Assembly: GCA_037479115.1 (NCBI GenBank)
Contig: JBBFLK010000007.1
Coordinates: 62,001-126,000, forward strand
Direction of reading: 5' to 3'
From: Anaerohalosphaeraceae bacterium
GTDB taxonomy: Bacteria; Planctomycetota; Phycisphaerae; Sedimentisphaerales; Anaerohalosphaeraceae
DNA length: 64,000 bases
Below are positions 42,634-50,334 of the stretch, piece after piece. Position 1 is the stretch's first letter. Each line of letters starts with the position of its first letter. The translations under genes and the position numbers were made by a program. The notes under the pieces were generated by a model that was not told where the DNA came from, ran no database searches, and saw only the letters and a list, made by a program, of their open reading frames with translations.

Positions 42634-43848
42634 CTATCTAATTTCCCCAGTTTCTTCTTTTGGGCCCTGAAGATGCTTTAAAATCGCATCGACCGGTTGA
42701 TAGGCCGGAGCCAGGTTGGTTTTTTCGGGAGCAAGCTTCAGCATCGGCTCCCGGCGAAATGCCTGATAGTGTTCCGCCTGCTCCGCTGACGGCTCGAAAC
42801 CTTTGTTCAAATGCGGAGCCAGCATAATCAGCAGTTCCGAGTTGGTTTTTTCCTTCCTTTCGCTTGAAAACAGAATCCCCAGAAGCGGCAGATTTCCCAA
42901 CAGGGGCACCTTCTGAGTCGTTATCAGCGTATCTTTCCGGCGCAGGCCGCCTAAAACAATCACCTGGCCGTCCTCTACCAGCAGCGTCGTGCGGGCCTGG
43001 CGGGTATTGACAATCGGTACATTGGTGGACGATTTGCCGGAGGTCACATTCTGTTTGGGCTGAATCGTCATCTGGATTTTCCGCTCGTCGGTCACCACTG
43101 CCTTGACCGTCAGCGTCACGCCCACTTCCTTAAATTTCGTGCTCGTCAAAGTCCCCCCGCCGGATGTATCGCTGGTTTCTGTATAGGGGATTTCCTCAAC
43201 GGTTTTGATTTCGGCCTCCTGCCCGCTAAGTACCACGATTCGAGGCGTTGCCAGCAGCTCCACACGCCGCTGCTGCTGGAGCGCATGGAGTGTTGCCGTC
43301 AAATCCCCGTTGAGAAACGTAAGGTCCATCCCCGCTGAGGCCGGCGGGTTGGTATCAAAGGTGTCCAGCAGAATCTGCTTGGAGGTCGTTCCTCTGCCCT
43401 CTGCCCCCCCCAGCAGAAACTGCCAGTTGACGCCGATTTCGGTATCGTCCATCAGCATGACGTCTGCAATCACAACCTCAATCAGAATCTGTTCAGGCAT
43501 CCGGTCGGCCTGACGCACCTCACTGACAATCCGCTCCAGATAGTCGGGCAAATCACACAGGAGAAGCGAGTTGGTAGCCGCGTCAATCGAAACCTTGCCG
43601 GCCGAAGAAAGCATTCCGCTGACCAGGTCTTTGAGATTTTCGGCACGGAGAAACTTCAGCATGACCGTCTGGACGGCCATCTGACGCCCGTCGATGAGCA
43701 CGACCGCCGAATCAGAGGATTTCGTCAGAGACTCTTCAGCCATCAGATTCCCAAACGGATCACGGGAAACAGGTGTCTGCTGGGCGAAACAAAACACGCC
43801 AAAAAGAATAATTCCCGAAGCTGCGGTTTGTATAAGTCGGTTCATCAT
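42634..43848 (-). CDS. Secretin (GspD/PilQ-like)
   Basis: A 404-residue secretin that would form the outer-membrane gate of the secretion/pilus system. Signal peptide about 1-22 (IILFGVFCFA). One N-terminal secretin-type domain (about 60-130, VSIDAATNSLLLCDLPDYLE) is followed by the C-terminal secretin domain (about 140-360) with VELLATPRIVVLSGQEAEI, VGVTLTVKAVV and the signature QKVPLLGNLPLLGILFSSER. It is much shorter than classical GspD or PilQ, with only one recognisable N domain. The ATG at 43848 has GGAGAA upstream and lies one base after the pilO-like stop. It is the last gene of the ten-gene operon. Confidence 0.92.
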   Translation of the reverse strand: MMNRLIQTAASGIILFGVFCFAQQTPVSRDPFGNLMAEESLTKSSDSAVVLIDGRQMAVQTVMLKFLRAENLKDLVSGMLSSAGKVSIDAATNSLLLCDLPDYLERIVSEVRQADRMPEQILIEVVIADVMLMDDTEIGVNWQFLLGGAEGRGTTSKQILLDTFDTNPPASAGMDLTFLNGDLTATLHALQQQRRVELLATPRIVVLSGQEAEIKTVEEIPYTETSDTSGGGTLTSTKFKEVGVTLTVKAVVTDERKIQMTIQPKQNVTSGKSSTNVPIVNTRQARTTLLVEDGQVIVLGGLRRKDTLITTQKVPLLGNLPLLGILFSSERKEKTNSELLIMLAPHLNKGFEPSAEQAEHYQAFRREPMLKLAPEKTNLAPAYQPVDAILKHLQGPKEETGEIR

Positions 43849-43849
43849 C

Positions 43850-44473
43850 TTATTTCTCCTTTGATTTCTCCGGCGGCGACGGCTCCTGACTGTCCGGAGT
43901 CCGTGCAATCGGCACCAGCAGGCACACCCGCCCCGCCAGCAGGCCCGGACGCTCTCTGGCCGAGTCAATCTTCAGCGAATCCAGCAGTACAGATTGAGGA
44001 TAGGACTCGAGCTGTCGAAACCACTGAATCCAGGCGTCATATGTGCCGTACATCATCAGTTTGACCGCCCGGATATCCACAGTCCTGGATTCATTGGGCA
44101 AAACGGAAAGAGTCTTCGGGGCCGCCTCATATTCCACGGAGGCCAGATGGCAGCGTGTCTGCAGGGCCGCCTGTTCCAGCCAGGCAAAAAAAGTTTCGGC
44201 CTGGGCGGGGGTTAAGATTGATGAGGGCTCCGCCGCCTGCTGTTCTTCGAGCTGCCGCAGCTGGGCGTCCAGACGCTCGTTCATTCGTTCCATCGACGCC
44301 AGACGTTCGGCGTAGAGTGCATCAAACCGCCGTTGCTCAGAAGAGGCCTTTGCCGACTGGACAAGCGGATGCAGGAACAGCGGATAGCCCGCCGCCAGAA
44401 TCAGTCCAGTCGCCAAAACAGGCAGCCAATCCCGAAGCCATGCTCCCTGTTTAATCAGCCGCAGCCTCTGCAT
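43850..44473 (-). CDS. PilO/GspM-like assembly protein
   Basis: A 207-residue inner-membrane protein. One membrane helix (LPVLATGLILAAGYPLFL, about 18-35) is followed by a coiled coil (about 40-80) and a ferredoxin-like periplasmic domain with VKLMMYGTYDAWIQWFRQLE, typical of PilO. The Pro/Ser/Lys tail is presumably disordered. Its start overlaps the upstream pilMN-like gene by 23 bp, and one base separates its stop from the secretin start. Assignment rests on topology and operon position. Confidence 0.75.
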   Translation of the reverse strand: MQRLRLIKQGAWLRDWLPVLATGLILAAGYPLFLHPLVQSAKASSEQRRFDALYAERLASMERMNERLDAQLRQLEEQQAAEPSSILTPAQAETFFAWLEQAALQTRCHLASVEYEAAPKTLSVLPNESRTVDIRAVKLMMYGTYDAWIQWFRQLESYPQSVLLDSLKIDSARERPGLLAGRVCLLVPIARTPDSQEPSPPEKSKEK

Positions 44474-45965
44474 CCTTCTTTTCTCCTGTCTTTTCTCCTG
44501 TTTCAGTAGGGTTCATCCGGCAAACAATCCGAAACTCATACATTCGTCCGGACGATGCACTCAGCCGACTTTCCGTTATCTGGGTGTTCGAAATTCGGGG
44601 ACTTTGGCCCAGCTGTGCTGCAAACTGATGAACAGCCTGCAGGGACAAAGCCCTGCCTGCGATTCCGATATGTCCTTTCCGGTCCATTTCCAGAGAAGTC
44701 ATTTGAACCGAAGACGGGACGGCGCCGGCAATCTCATCAAAAACTGAAGAGAAGGAGTAAAGGTTTTTTTGACGGAGGAGCTGTCGGCTGCTCTGATGCA
44801 GGTCACGGAGGCGGTCGAGTTTTTCTTTGGCCTGTTTTTGGCTTTCGGCCAGCCGCGCCAAACGCAGCGGTTCAGGGGAAAGCGAATCCGCCGACGCATT
44901 CAGAGGCCCCAGTCGGGCGGCCGCATAAAATCCTGCAATCATCAAAGCGGCTGCCGCAACCGTCTTTCGCAGACTTTTGTGCCAGGCATACAGCTGCGGC
45001 ACATCCGGCGGCAGCAAATCCGGCATTGTCTGTGCGGACGGCTGAATCCCCGTCCAGGCGGCTCCGAGGGCCGCCGCTCCAATCAGCCGGTTGTCTTTCG
45101 GTACGATGCCGTTGGGCCGCCAGTCGGGTGTGATCCAAATCACTGTCCGGCCCCACAGCCCTTCTAATGCAGATGACAGCGCATTCTTGACACCATCTGT
45201 TTGATCCAAAACCACGATAATTCGGCCGTGATGCGGAAACGAAATTCCTTTTTCTAATTCATAAAACTGCTGGATTGTCCGAATCTGCCCGAAAAGAAAG
45301 GAGGCGATGTCCGTTTGTCCCTCCCGGGAAAACCGCTGCACAAAATCCAATTTCCGCTCTAAATAAACGCAAACCGTCAGCGTCTGACCGGTCAGGGAAG
45401 CCAGCAGAAGATTTTTGCTCGCTCGGGTCTCTTCGCAGAAGGACTCCGCGGCCTGATAGACGGCACAGAAATCCGTCTGAAGCGACTGAATCCGGATTCC
45501 CGCCAGCCGGAAGGTCTCCACCAGACTGCGAATGCATTCCCGGGTTGTCAGGACTGCAAGAATCTTCTCTTTCCCATCATCATCTGCCCCAATCAGTCGG
45601 TAATCCGCATAAGGAGTCCGTTTTGCCAGAATCGGGCTGAAACGCATTTCGGTATGGATGAACTTCTGCATATTCGACGGAAGTTCGGCCGGCAAATCCA
45701 GAATTTGCGCCGTCGTCTGCCGGTCCGGCACTACAACGACCGCCTCTCGGAGACTGATTCGGGCACTTGTGAGCATTTTCCGGATTCGAGCCGCCGTCCG
45801 GGCCGGAGACTGAACCCAGCCTGCGCATACCTCTCCCGGCGGCAGGTCCGCACGGGCAGAGCGAAGACGGATGATTTGGGAGCCGGCGGCCTGGACGCAG
45901 ACGGCCTCGATATAGGCATCCGTCAAAACAATCCCCAACGACTCTTTTTTACGGTCGGTTTTCAT
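44451..45965 (-). CDS. PilM-PilN-like fusion (GspL-type) assembly protein
   Basis: A 504-residue protein combining an actin-like PilM part (about 1-300; LGIVLTDAYIEAVCVQAAG, VVVPDRQTTAQILDLPAEL) with a PilN-like part. The PilN-like part has a membrane helix at about 335-355 (TVAAAALMIAGFYAAARLG), a coiled coil at about 370-410 and a small periplasmic domain (SSVQMTSLEMDRKGHIGIAG). This is the arrangement of GspL in type II secretion. It would bridge the cytoplasmic ATPase and the periplasmic parts. The start overlaps the pilX-like stop by four bases. Confidence 0.8.
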   Translation of the reverse strand: MKTDRKKESLGIVLTDAYIEAVCVQAAGSQIIRLRSARADLPPGEVCAGWVQSPARTAARIRKMLTSARISLREAVVVVPDRQTTAQILDLPAELPSNMQKFIHTEMRFSPILAKRTPYADYRLIGADDDGKEKILAVLTTRECIRSLVETFRLAGIRIQSLQTDFCAVYQAAESFCEETRASKNLLLASLTGQTLTVCVYLERKLDFVQRFSREGQTDIASFLFGQIRTIQQFYELEKGISFPHHGRIIVVLDQTDGVKNALSSALEGLWGRTVIWITPDWRPNGIVPKDNRLIGAAALGAAWTGIQPSAQTMPDLLPPDVPQLYAWHKSLRKTVAAAALMIAGFYAAARLGPLNASADSLSPEPLRLARLAESQKQAKEKLDRLRDLHQSSRQLLRQKNLYSFSSVFDEIAGAVPSSVQMTSLEMDRKGHIGIAGRALSLQAVHQFAAQLGQSPRISNTQITESRLSASSGRMYEFRIVCRMNPTETGEKTGEKKDAEAAAD

Positions 45966-46372
45966 GGATTGACTCGAAAGGATTGAATCGAAACCGGATA
46001 GGGCGAAGACAGCCCTGTACGCACTTCGGCTACCAGACGGGCCTGATAGCCGGCGGCGGTTCTCCCGATGGACTCTATCGTAATCAAAGGCGGACTGCCG
46101 GCTACCGAAACACTGTAGGAATCCTCAAAAAAGGGTTTATTCGCAAACCCGCTTTTCCAGGAAATATCCTGCCGAATTGCGGCAATGGCATCGTTCAGCC
46201 CCGCCTCTGCGACCGCCAGGGCTCGGGTCATCTCCCGATGGTTGCTCACCTGCAAAAGCTCCTGCGTCGTCAAATGAAGCATCCCGATCACCAGAGCCGC
46301 CGTAAGAGCCAGCAGGAACACCACAATCAGCAGCACACTGCCGGAACAAGTTGTCCTCGTTCTTGCCGACAC
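45962..46372 (-). CDS. PilX/GspK-like minor component (GTG start proposed)
   Basis: A small protein of about 136 residues with an N-terminal membrane segment CSGSVLLIVVFLLALTAALVIG, then a region typical of PilX N-termini (ELLQVSNHREMTRALAVAEAGLNDAIA). The frame is open to an ATG at 46540, but the extra 56 residues are basic and low in family character. GTG at 46372 has GGAG seven bases upstream and is proposed as the start. It lacks a clear Gly-Phe prepilin cleavage site. It lies between the gspJ-like and pilM-like genes and overlaps the latter by four bases. Confidence 0.7.
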   Translation of the reverse strand: MSARTRTTCSGSVLLIVVFLLALTAALVIGMLHLTTQELLQVSNHREMTRALAVAEAGLNDAIAAIRQDISWKSGFANKPFFEDSYSVSVAGSPPLITIESIGRTAAGYQARLVAEVRTGLSSPYPVSIQSFRVNP

Positions 46373-46574
46373 TATTTTTCTCCGATTTATGACAGAATCC
46401 GCCTCTTTCAATTCATCGTCTATACAGGGATGTCGATTAAGCGGCTTTTCCTGCGGTTTGAATCTTCTTCCAAATGGTCTGCCAACGTCGAAGAGGTCCG
46501 CCTTATCGGAACAGACCGCCGTTTTGCCGAATTGAGGCAAAGATGAGAAAATAAGTCCGATAAATCCCTAATCG

Positions 46575-47738
46575 CTACATTCTTCCGGCGGCCCATTCGA
46601 TTGAACGCCGAAGAATCAGCCATCCTTCATCCGTCAGCCAGCTGTTGTTAAATCCGCTGTAGCCCCAGGGCAAAACCACCCGACGAGCCGGAGCCGGCTG
46701 ACCGCCCCAAAGAGCTTCCCCCGCTTCAATGGCCGCCAGATTCACATCCGAATACAAAAGCCGCATTCCCAAAGGCACAAGTCCCCCAGCCGTTGTCCCT
46801 CGGATGCGAACCAGATCGGCCAGCAGATTATTCAAGACAACCACATAGTTATTCAGGCCGTAGGAAGCTGTAATCGGATGAGAGTTGTTTACAATCCGCA
46901 CCCCCCAGGCCCAATACCCCGTTCCTTCCTGACTGGAAATCCGCATATCATCATGGCAATTCTCATGCTCGATCACGACGCCGATCGGAACCATCGCCGC
47001 TTTAGCCCCCAGATTTTGACATCCGCAGCTGGAGGGGATAACAAGGACGTCCGCCGCCGCAGCCGCCCTGTCAATCTGGCTCTGGGAGGCGTTGTCGTCC
47101 AACAGCGAAATCTGATACCCCCAGCCCCCGAGCCGCTGAGTAAGCCGACGTTCATACGTGCTCAGCGAGGCCGGATTGCCGACAACCAGCAGAACCCGAA
47201 GGACGGCAGCCGTCTGTTCGGTTCGAAGAAAGACGGAAAAATCGAAGGATTCTCTTCGCCCTCCTGTACCGGTAATGTCTGAACTGATTCGAAGGAGTCG
47301 AATCTGAGATGTCTCCGCAGCGGGATTGACCAAATCAGACGGAGAAAACCCGGTTATCTGAAACCGAGTGACCGGCCCGGCCAGCAGCGACAAATCTCCT
47401 GTCGGACCAAAATAAACATATCCATCGGGCCTGACTTCATAGCGGAAGGTTTGTCCGGCTGCGTCCTGGAACTCCACAAATCCGAGGGTCTGGGCGGGGC
47501 CGCTGACGGCGGATATCGAGCGAGCCGCCGCCAAATGACGATTCAGATGCTCCTGAAGAACCCGAACGTTCTGCTGGATCTCCGAGGCGGATTCTTTGGA
47601 GTCCCACCCCGCCTGCAGAAGCCGAAACTGCGGCAGAATCACCACAAACACCATCGAAACCAGCGACAGGGCCAGAATCATCTCCACCAGCGTCCAGCCG
47701 CTTCCGAATCGTTCCGGTTTTTCGAGCCGCCTGTTCAT
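46575..47738 (-). CDS. Minor pseudopilin (GspJ/PilW-like) fused to an amidotransferase-like domain
   Basis: A 387-residue protein. Residues 1-175 are a GspJ/PilW-like minor pseudopilin with signal RFGSGWTLVEMILALSLVSM (Glu19 at the conserved position) and the usual VRVLQEHLNRHLAAARSI. Residues about 178-387 form a separate alpha/beta domain, from AVLRVLLVVGNPASLSTYER through AAAADVLVIPSSCG and VPIGVVIEHENC to RRVVLPWGYSGFNNSWLTDE. That layout resembles ThuA or class I amidotransferase-like extracellular domains. Such a large C-terminal domain is not part of standard GspJ. The start at 47738 lies in an operon, 8 bp after the pilV-like stop. Confidence 0.8.
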   Translation of the reverse strand: MNRRLEKPERFGSGWTLVEMILALSLVSMVFVVILPQFRLLQAGWDSKESASEIQQNVRVLQEHLNRHLAAARSISAVSGPAQTLGFVEFQDAAGQTFRYEVRPDGYVYFGPTGDLSLLAGPVTRFQITGFSPSDLVNPAAETSQIRLLRISSDITGTGGRRESFDFSVFLRTEQTAAVLRVLLVVGNPASLSTYERRLTQRLGGWGYQISLLDDNASQSQIDRAAAAADVLVIPSSCGCQNLGAKAAMVPIGVVIEHENCHDDMRISSQEGTGYWAWGVRIVNNSHPITASYGLNNYVVVLNNLLADLVRIRGTTAGGLVPLGMRLLYSDVNLAAIEAGEALWGGQPAPARRVVLPWGYSGFNNSWLTDEGWLILRRSIEWAAGRM

Positions 47739-47746
47739 TCTGTTCC

Positions 47747-48145
47747 TTATTGAAGTCTGGCAATTCGGCTTCGCAGCACGGCTAACACCTCCGTCCCGTC
47801 CAGCACACCGTTTCGATTTTCATCATAGCCGACCGAAACGGACACCGTACGAAGCCGCGTATCCGAGTCTGCCTGGATCGTTCCCAGATATCCGCCGCCC
47901 AGCCCACGGTTGGACACGGACCAGGAGGAAGAAAAGTCCGCGGCAGCGCGGACTCGAAGTTCTTCCAGCTGATTCTGGGCCAAAATCAGCGAACGGGCGG
48001 CCTTTTCCGCCCGGGATGTAAAGAAATACACCCGACTGGTCGCCTGCAGGATCGGCACCATCGCCAGCGAGAGAATCAGCGTGGAGACCAGTACTTCCGT
48101 AAAGGTCATCCCCGAACGAAAAAACCCGTTTGAATGCCGATTCAT
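47747..48145 (-). CDS. Minor pseudopilin (GspI/PilV-like)
   Basis: A 132-residue minor pseudopilin. The class III signal is GFFRSGMTFTEVLVSTLILSL, with Glu at position five after the cleavage Gly. LILAQNQLEELRVRA is the usual helix end of PilV/GspI. The ATG at 48145 overlaps the gspH stop by four bases (ATGA); an upstream ATG at 48160 has AGGAG and is a possible alternative. An EF-hand-like DENRNGVLDGTEVL near the C-terminus suggests calcium binding, as in several pseudopilins. Confidence 0.82.
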   Translation of the reverse strand: MNRHSNGFFRSGMTFTEVLVSTLILSLAMVPILQATSRVYFFTSRAEKAARSLILAQNQLEELRVRAAADFSSSWSVSNRGLGGGYLGTIQADSDTRLRTVSVSVGYDENRNGVLDGTEVLAVLRSRIARLQ

Positions 48146-48603
48146 TCTTCTTTCCGGCATAAAACGGCTCCTGTTGCCGGAATCACCGTAAGGGTATAAC
48201 GGATGTTTCCCGCAGAAAGACGAATCTGAGTGTCGCTGCCGCTGAGGAGGTTGCCCAGCGGACCGAATGCAAAGGTCCGACCGCCTGTACAGACTACGGC
48301 GGAGGGAAACGACACACTCGTTCGAATAACTCCGCTTTGACGGCTGCATACAGAATAGCCGGTGTAGGGGTCCCCGCCTTCCATCCGGAGTTCATAGCCG
48401 GACGGATTGCCCGCGGCATCCGCCAGGGCCAGCTGACGGGTCCAGCGCAGGTCGGCGGCCAGCTGACGGGCCGCCGTCTTGGCTGACTGCCTGCTCACAG
48501 CCCCCATCGGCAAACGCGGAACCGCCGCCGCTGCCAGCAGCCCCGCCAAAAGAAGCACAAACAGCAGTTCCATAACACTGATACCCGCCGATGCCCGTTT
48601 CAC
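48142..48603 (-). CDS. Minor pseudopilin (GspH-like), GTG start
   Basis: A 153-residue minor pseudopilin. The signal is VKRASAGISVMELLFVLLLAGL, with Gly then Ile and Glu at the expected place. RQLAADLRWTRQLALADAAGNP is the characteristic GspH/FimT helix end, followed by a beta-rich domain. GTG at 48603 is chosen because GAGGG lies seven bases upstream; the frame reaches 48636. That ribosome site is in the stem of a small hairpin (48611-48627). It overlaps the GspI-like start. Confidence 0.82.
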   Translation of the reverse strand: MKRASAGISVMELLFVLLLAGLLAAAAVPRLPMGAVSRQSAKTAARQLAADLRWTRQLALADAAGNPSGYELRMEGGDPYTGYSVCSRQSGVIRTSVSFPSAVVCTGGRTFAFGPLGNLLSGSDTQIRLSAGNIRYTLTVIPATGAVLCRKEE

Positions 48604-48687
48604 CGTTTCGCCCTCAAAAAAAGAGGGACACCGCACTCACAAAGCGGTATCCCTGCTGATTGCTTCGAAACAATACAGTTTACTCAA

Positions 48688-48996
48688 TCAGTGATTGCAC
48701 GTCACCCGATGATTGGCATTCATGGTGTACGTGCCGCCCAGCGGACAGACCGGTGCGCCGTCCGGAAAATAGGTCGTGTTGTTCGTGACGTTCGACAAAG
48801 CCGCCGGATAGCTGCCCTGGTCCACGTAGTACATTTCAATGGCCGAATTGATTAAGCTGATGTTTGTATCACAAGCCCGCTGTCGGGCATTGCTGGCACT
48901 CTGCGAAATGCGGGGCAGAGCAATCGCCGCCAAAGCCCCCAGAATCATCACGACAATCAGCAGTTCTACCAGCGTAATACCTTTTTTATCCTTCAT
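48688..48996 (-). CDS. Major pseudopilin (GspG-like)
   Basis: A 102-residue major pseudopilin. The signal MKDKKGITLVELLIVVMILG gives mature ITLVEL, and the helix continues with AIALPRISQSASNARQRACD. Two C-terminal cysteines (VCPLGG and VTCNH) probably form a disulfide loop. It is short compared with classical GspG (about 140), nearer to the small pilin-type proteins. AGGAAAGG lies upstream. It is probably the most abundant product of the operon. Confidence 0.92.
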   Translation of the reverse strand: MKDKKGITLVELLIVVMILGALAAIALPRISQSASNARQRACDTNISLINSAIEMYYVDQGSYPAALSNVTNNTTYFPDGAPVCPLGGTYTMNANHRVTCNH

Positions 48997-49123
48997 GGCC
49001 TTACCTTTCCTGTTCTATTGTCTGTCTGTTCCGCTTCCACCGTGCATCCGTTTCATCGTCCAAAACGAAGCCCGACTTTTGCACGGACGCATTTTTTTTC
49101 AAATCATTTTCCGTCGCGGCGGC

Positions 49124-50329
49124 TTATTTGATATGGCTCATATAATCAAACATGGGCAGATAAACTCCCAGCAGAATCAGCCCGACCGCCGCCCCCATGA
49201 TGACCGATAACATCGGCTCCAGTTTCACCAGAATCGCGTTTGTCCTCCGCTGAACCGCATGGTCCAGATAATCCGCCCCTTTGGCGAGCATCTGCGGCAC
49301 CAGACCCGCCTGTTCTCCGGCATGGGCCAGCTGGACAATCACCGGCGGGAATATCGGATGTTCGGCCAGCAGCTGCGACAGAGAACCGCCGCTCATAATC
49401 TCCTGTTCGATTCGCTCTCCGATTCGATTCAAAACACTGTTGCGGCAGACCTGACGGGCCTGCTGAAGGGCCTGAACAATCCCGACACCGGCCGACGACA
49501 TCATCGCAAAGGTCCGAATATACCGGCTGACCAGCATCATTTTCACCAGCGGCCCGACTGCCGGAAGGTTGAGAACCGCTTTATCCCACAGCGTCTGCAA
49601 TTTCGGATGGTTTCTCCATCGTTTCCAGCTCCAGTAGGAAACACCTACCAGGAGCGGAAAAATCCAGAAATAATGACGCACCAGTTCGCTAAGCCCTATC
49701 AGAATCTGCGTCGGCCAAGGCAGTTCAATATGCAGCTGCTGATAGAGCCGCTGGAAAACCGGTATTACAAAAATCACAATAGCCGTCAGGATAGCCGCAC
49801 AAAGCAGAGCCACCACAGCCGGATACAGAAACGCCCCTTTCACTTTTGTTTTCACTTCCAGCTGCTTTTCATAATATTCCGCCGCTTTCCGGAGTGTCTC
49901 AGCCAATTTCCCGCCGCTCTGTCCGGCCTCGAGCATCCCCAGAAAGAAATCTCCGAAGATCTCTCGATAGGGTTCAAAGGCCGACGCAAGCGGCACACCA
50001 GTCTCTATCGAACGCCGCACCGAGCTCAAAATGGACTTGAGCGTTTCATTGGAGGCCTGCTCCTCGAGGGTTTCCAGACATCGCACCACGGTCAGGCCTG
50101 CCGCAAACATTCCCGAGAATTCATAAGCAAACGCCACAATCTCCGTCGGACGAATCCTCTTTTTAGGAGAAACGGCAGTTCCTGTCCGCTCCAACGGCTT
50201 GGCCTCCAGCAGACGGCAGCCCAATTTTCGCAATTCCGCCTCCAGATGGGCGGTGTCTGCTGCATCCTCATAAATGCCGGCCAGCCGGTTCCCGCGGCTG
50301 TTTTCCGCTATATACTGATACAAAGGCAT
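49124..50329 (-). CDS. Type II secretion/type IV pilus inner-membrane protein (GspF/PilC)
   Basis: A 401-residue polytopic platform protein. The N-terminus MPLYQYIAENSRGNRLAGIY and the two T2SSF repeats (about 70-195 and 270-395) are standard: FAYEFSGMFAAGLTVVRCLE, GDFFLGMLEAGQSGGKLAET, SRYIRTFAMMSSAGVGIVQAL and VQLAHAGEQAGLVPQMLA. Three membrane segments are visible. It lies 5 bp after gspE. Confidence 0.94.
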   Translation of the reverse strand: MPLYQYIAENSRGNRLAGIYEDAADTAHLEAELRKLGCRLLEAKPLERTGTAVSPKKRIRPTEIVAFAYEFSGMFAAGLTVVRCLETLEEQASNETLKSILSSVRRSIETGVPLASAFEPYREIFGDFFLGMLEAGQSGGKLAETLRKAAEYYEKQLEVKTKVKGAFLYPAVVALLCAAILTAIVIFVIPVFQRLYQQLHIELPWPTQILIGLSELVRHYFWIFPLLVGVSYWSWKRWRNHPKLQTLWDKAVLNLPAVGPLVKMMLVSRYIRTFAMMSSAGVGIVQALQQARQVCRNSVLNRIGERIEQEIMSGGSLSQLLAEHPIFPPVIVQLAHAGEQAGLVPQMLAKGADYLDHAVQRRTNAILVKLEPMLSVIMGAAVGLILLGVYLPMFDYMSHIK

Positions 50330-50334
50330 TTGCT

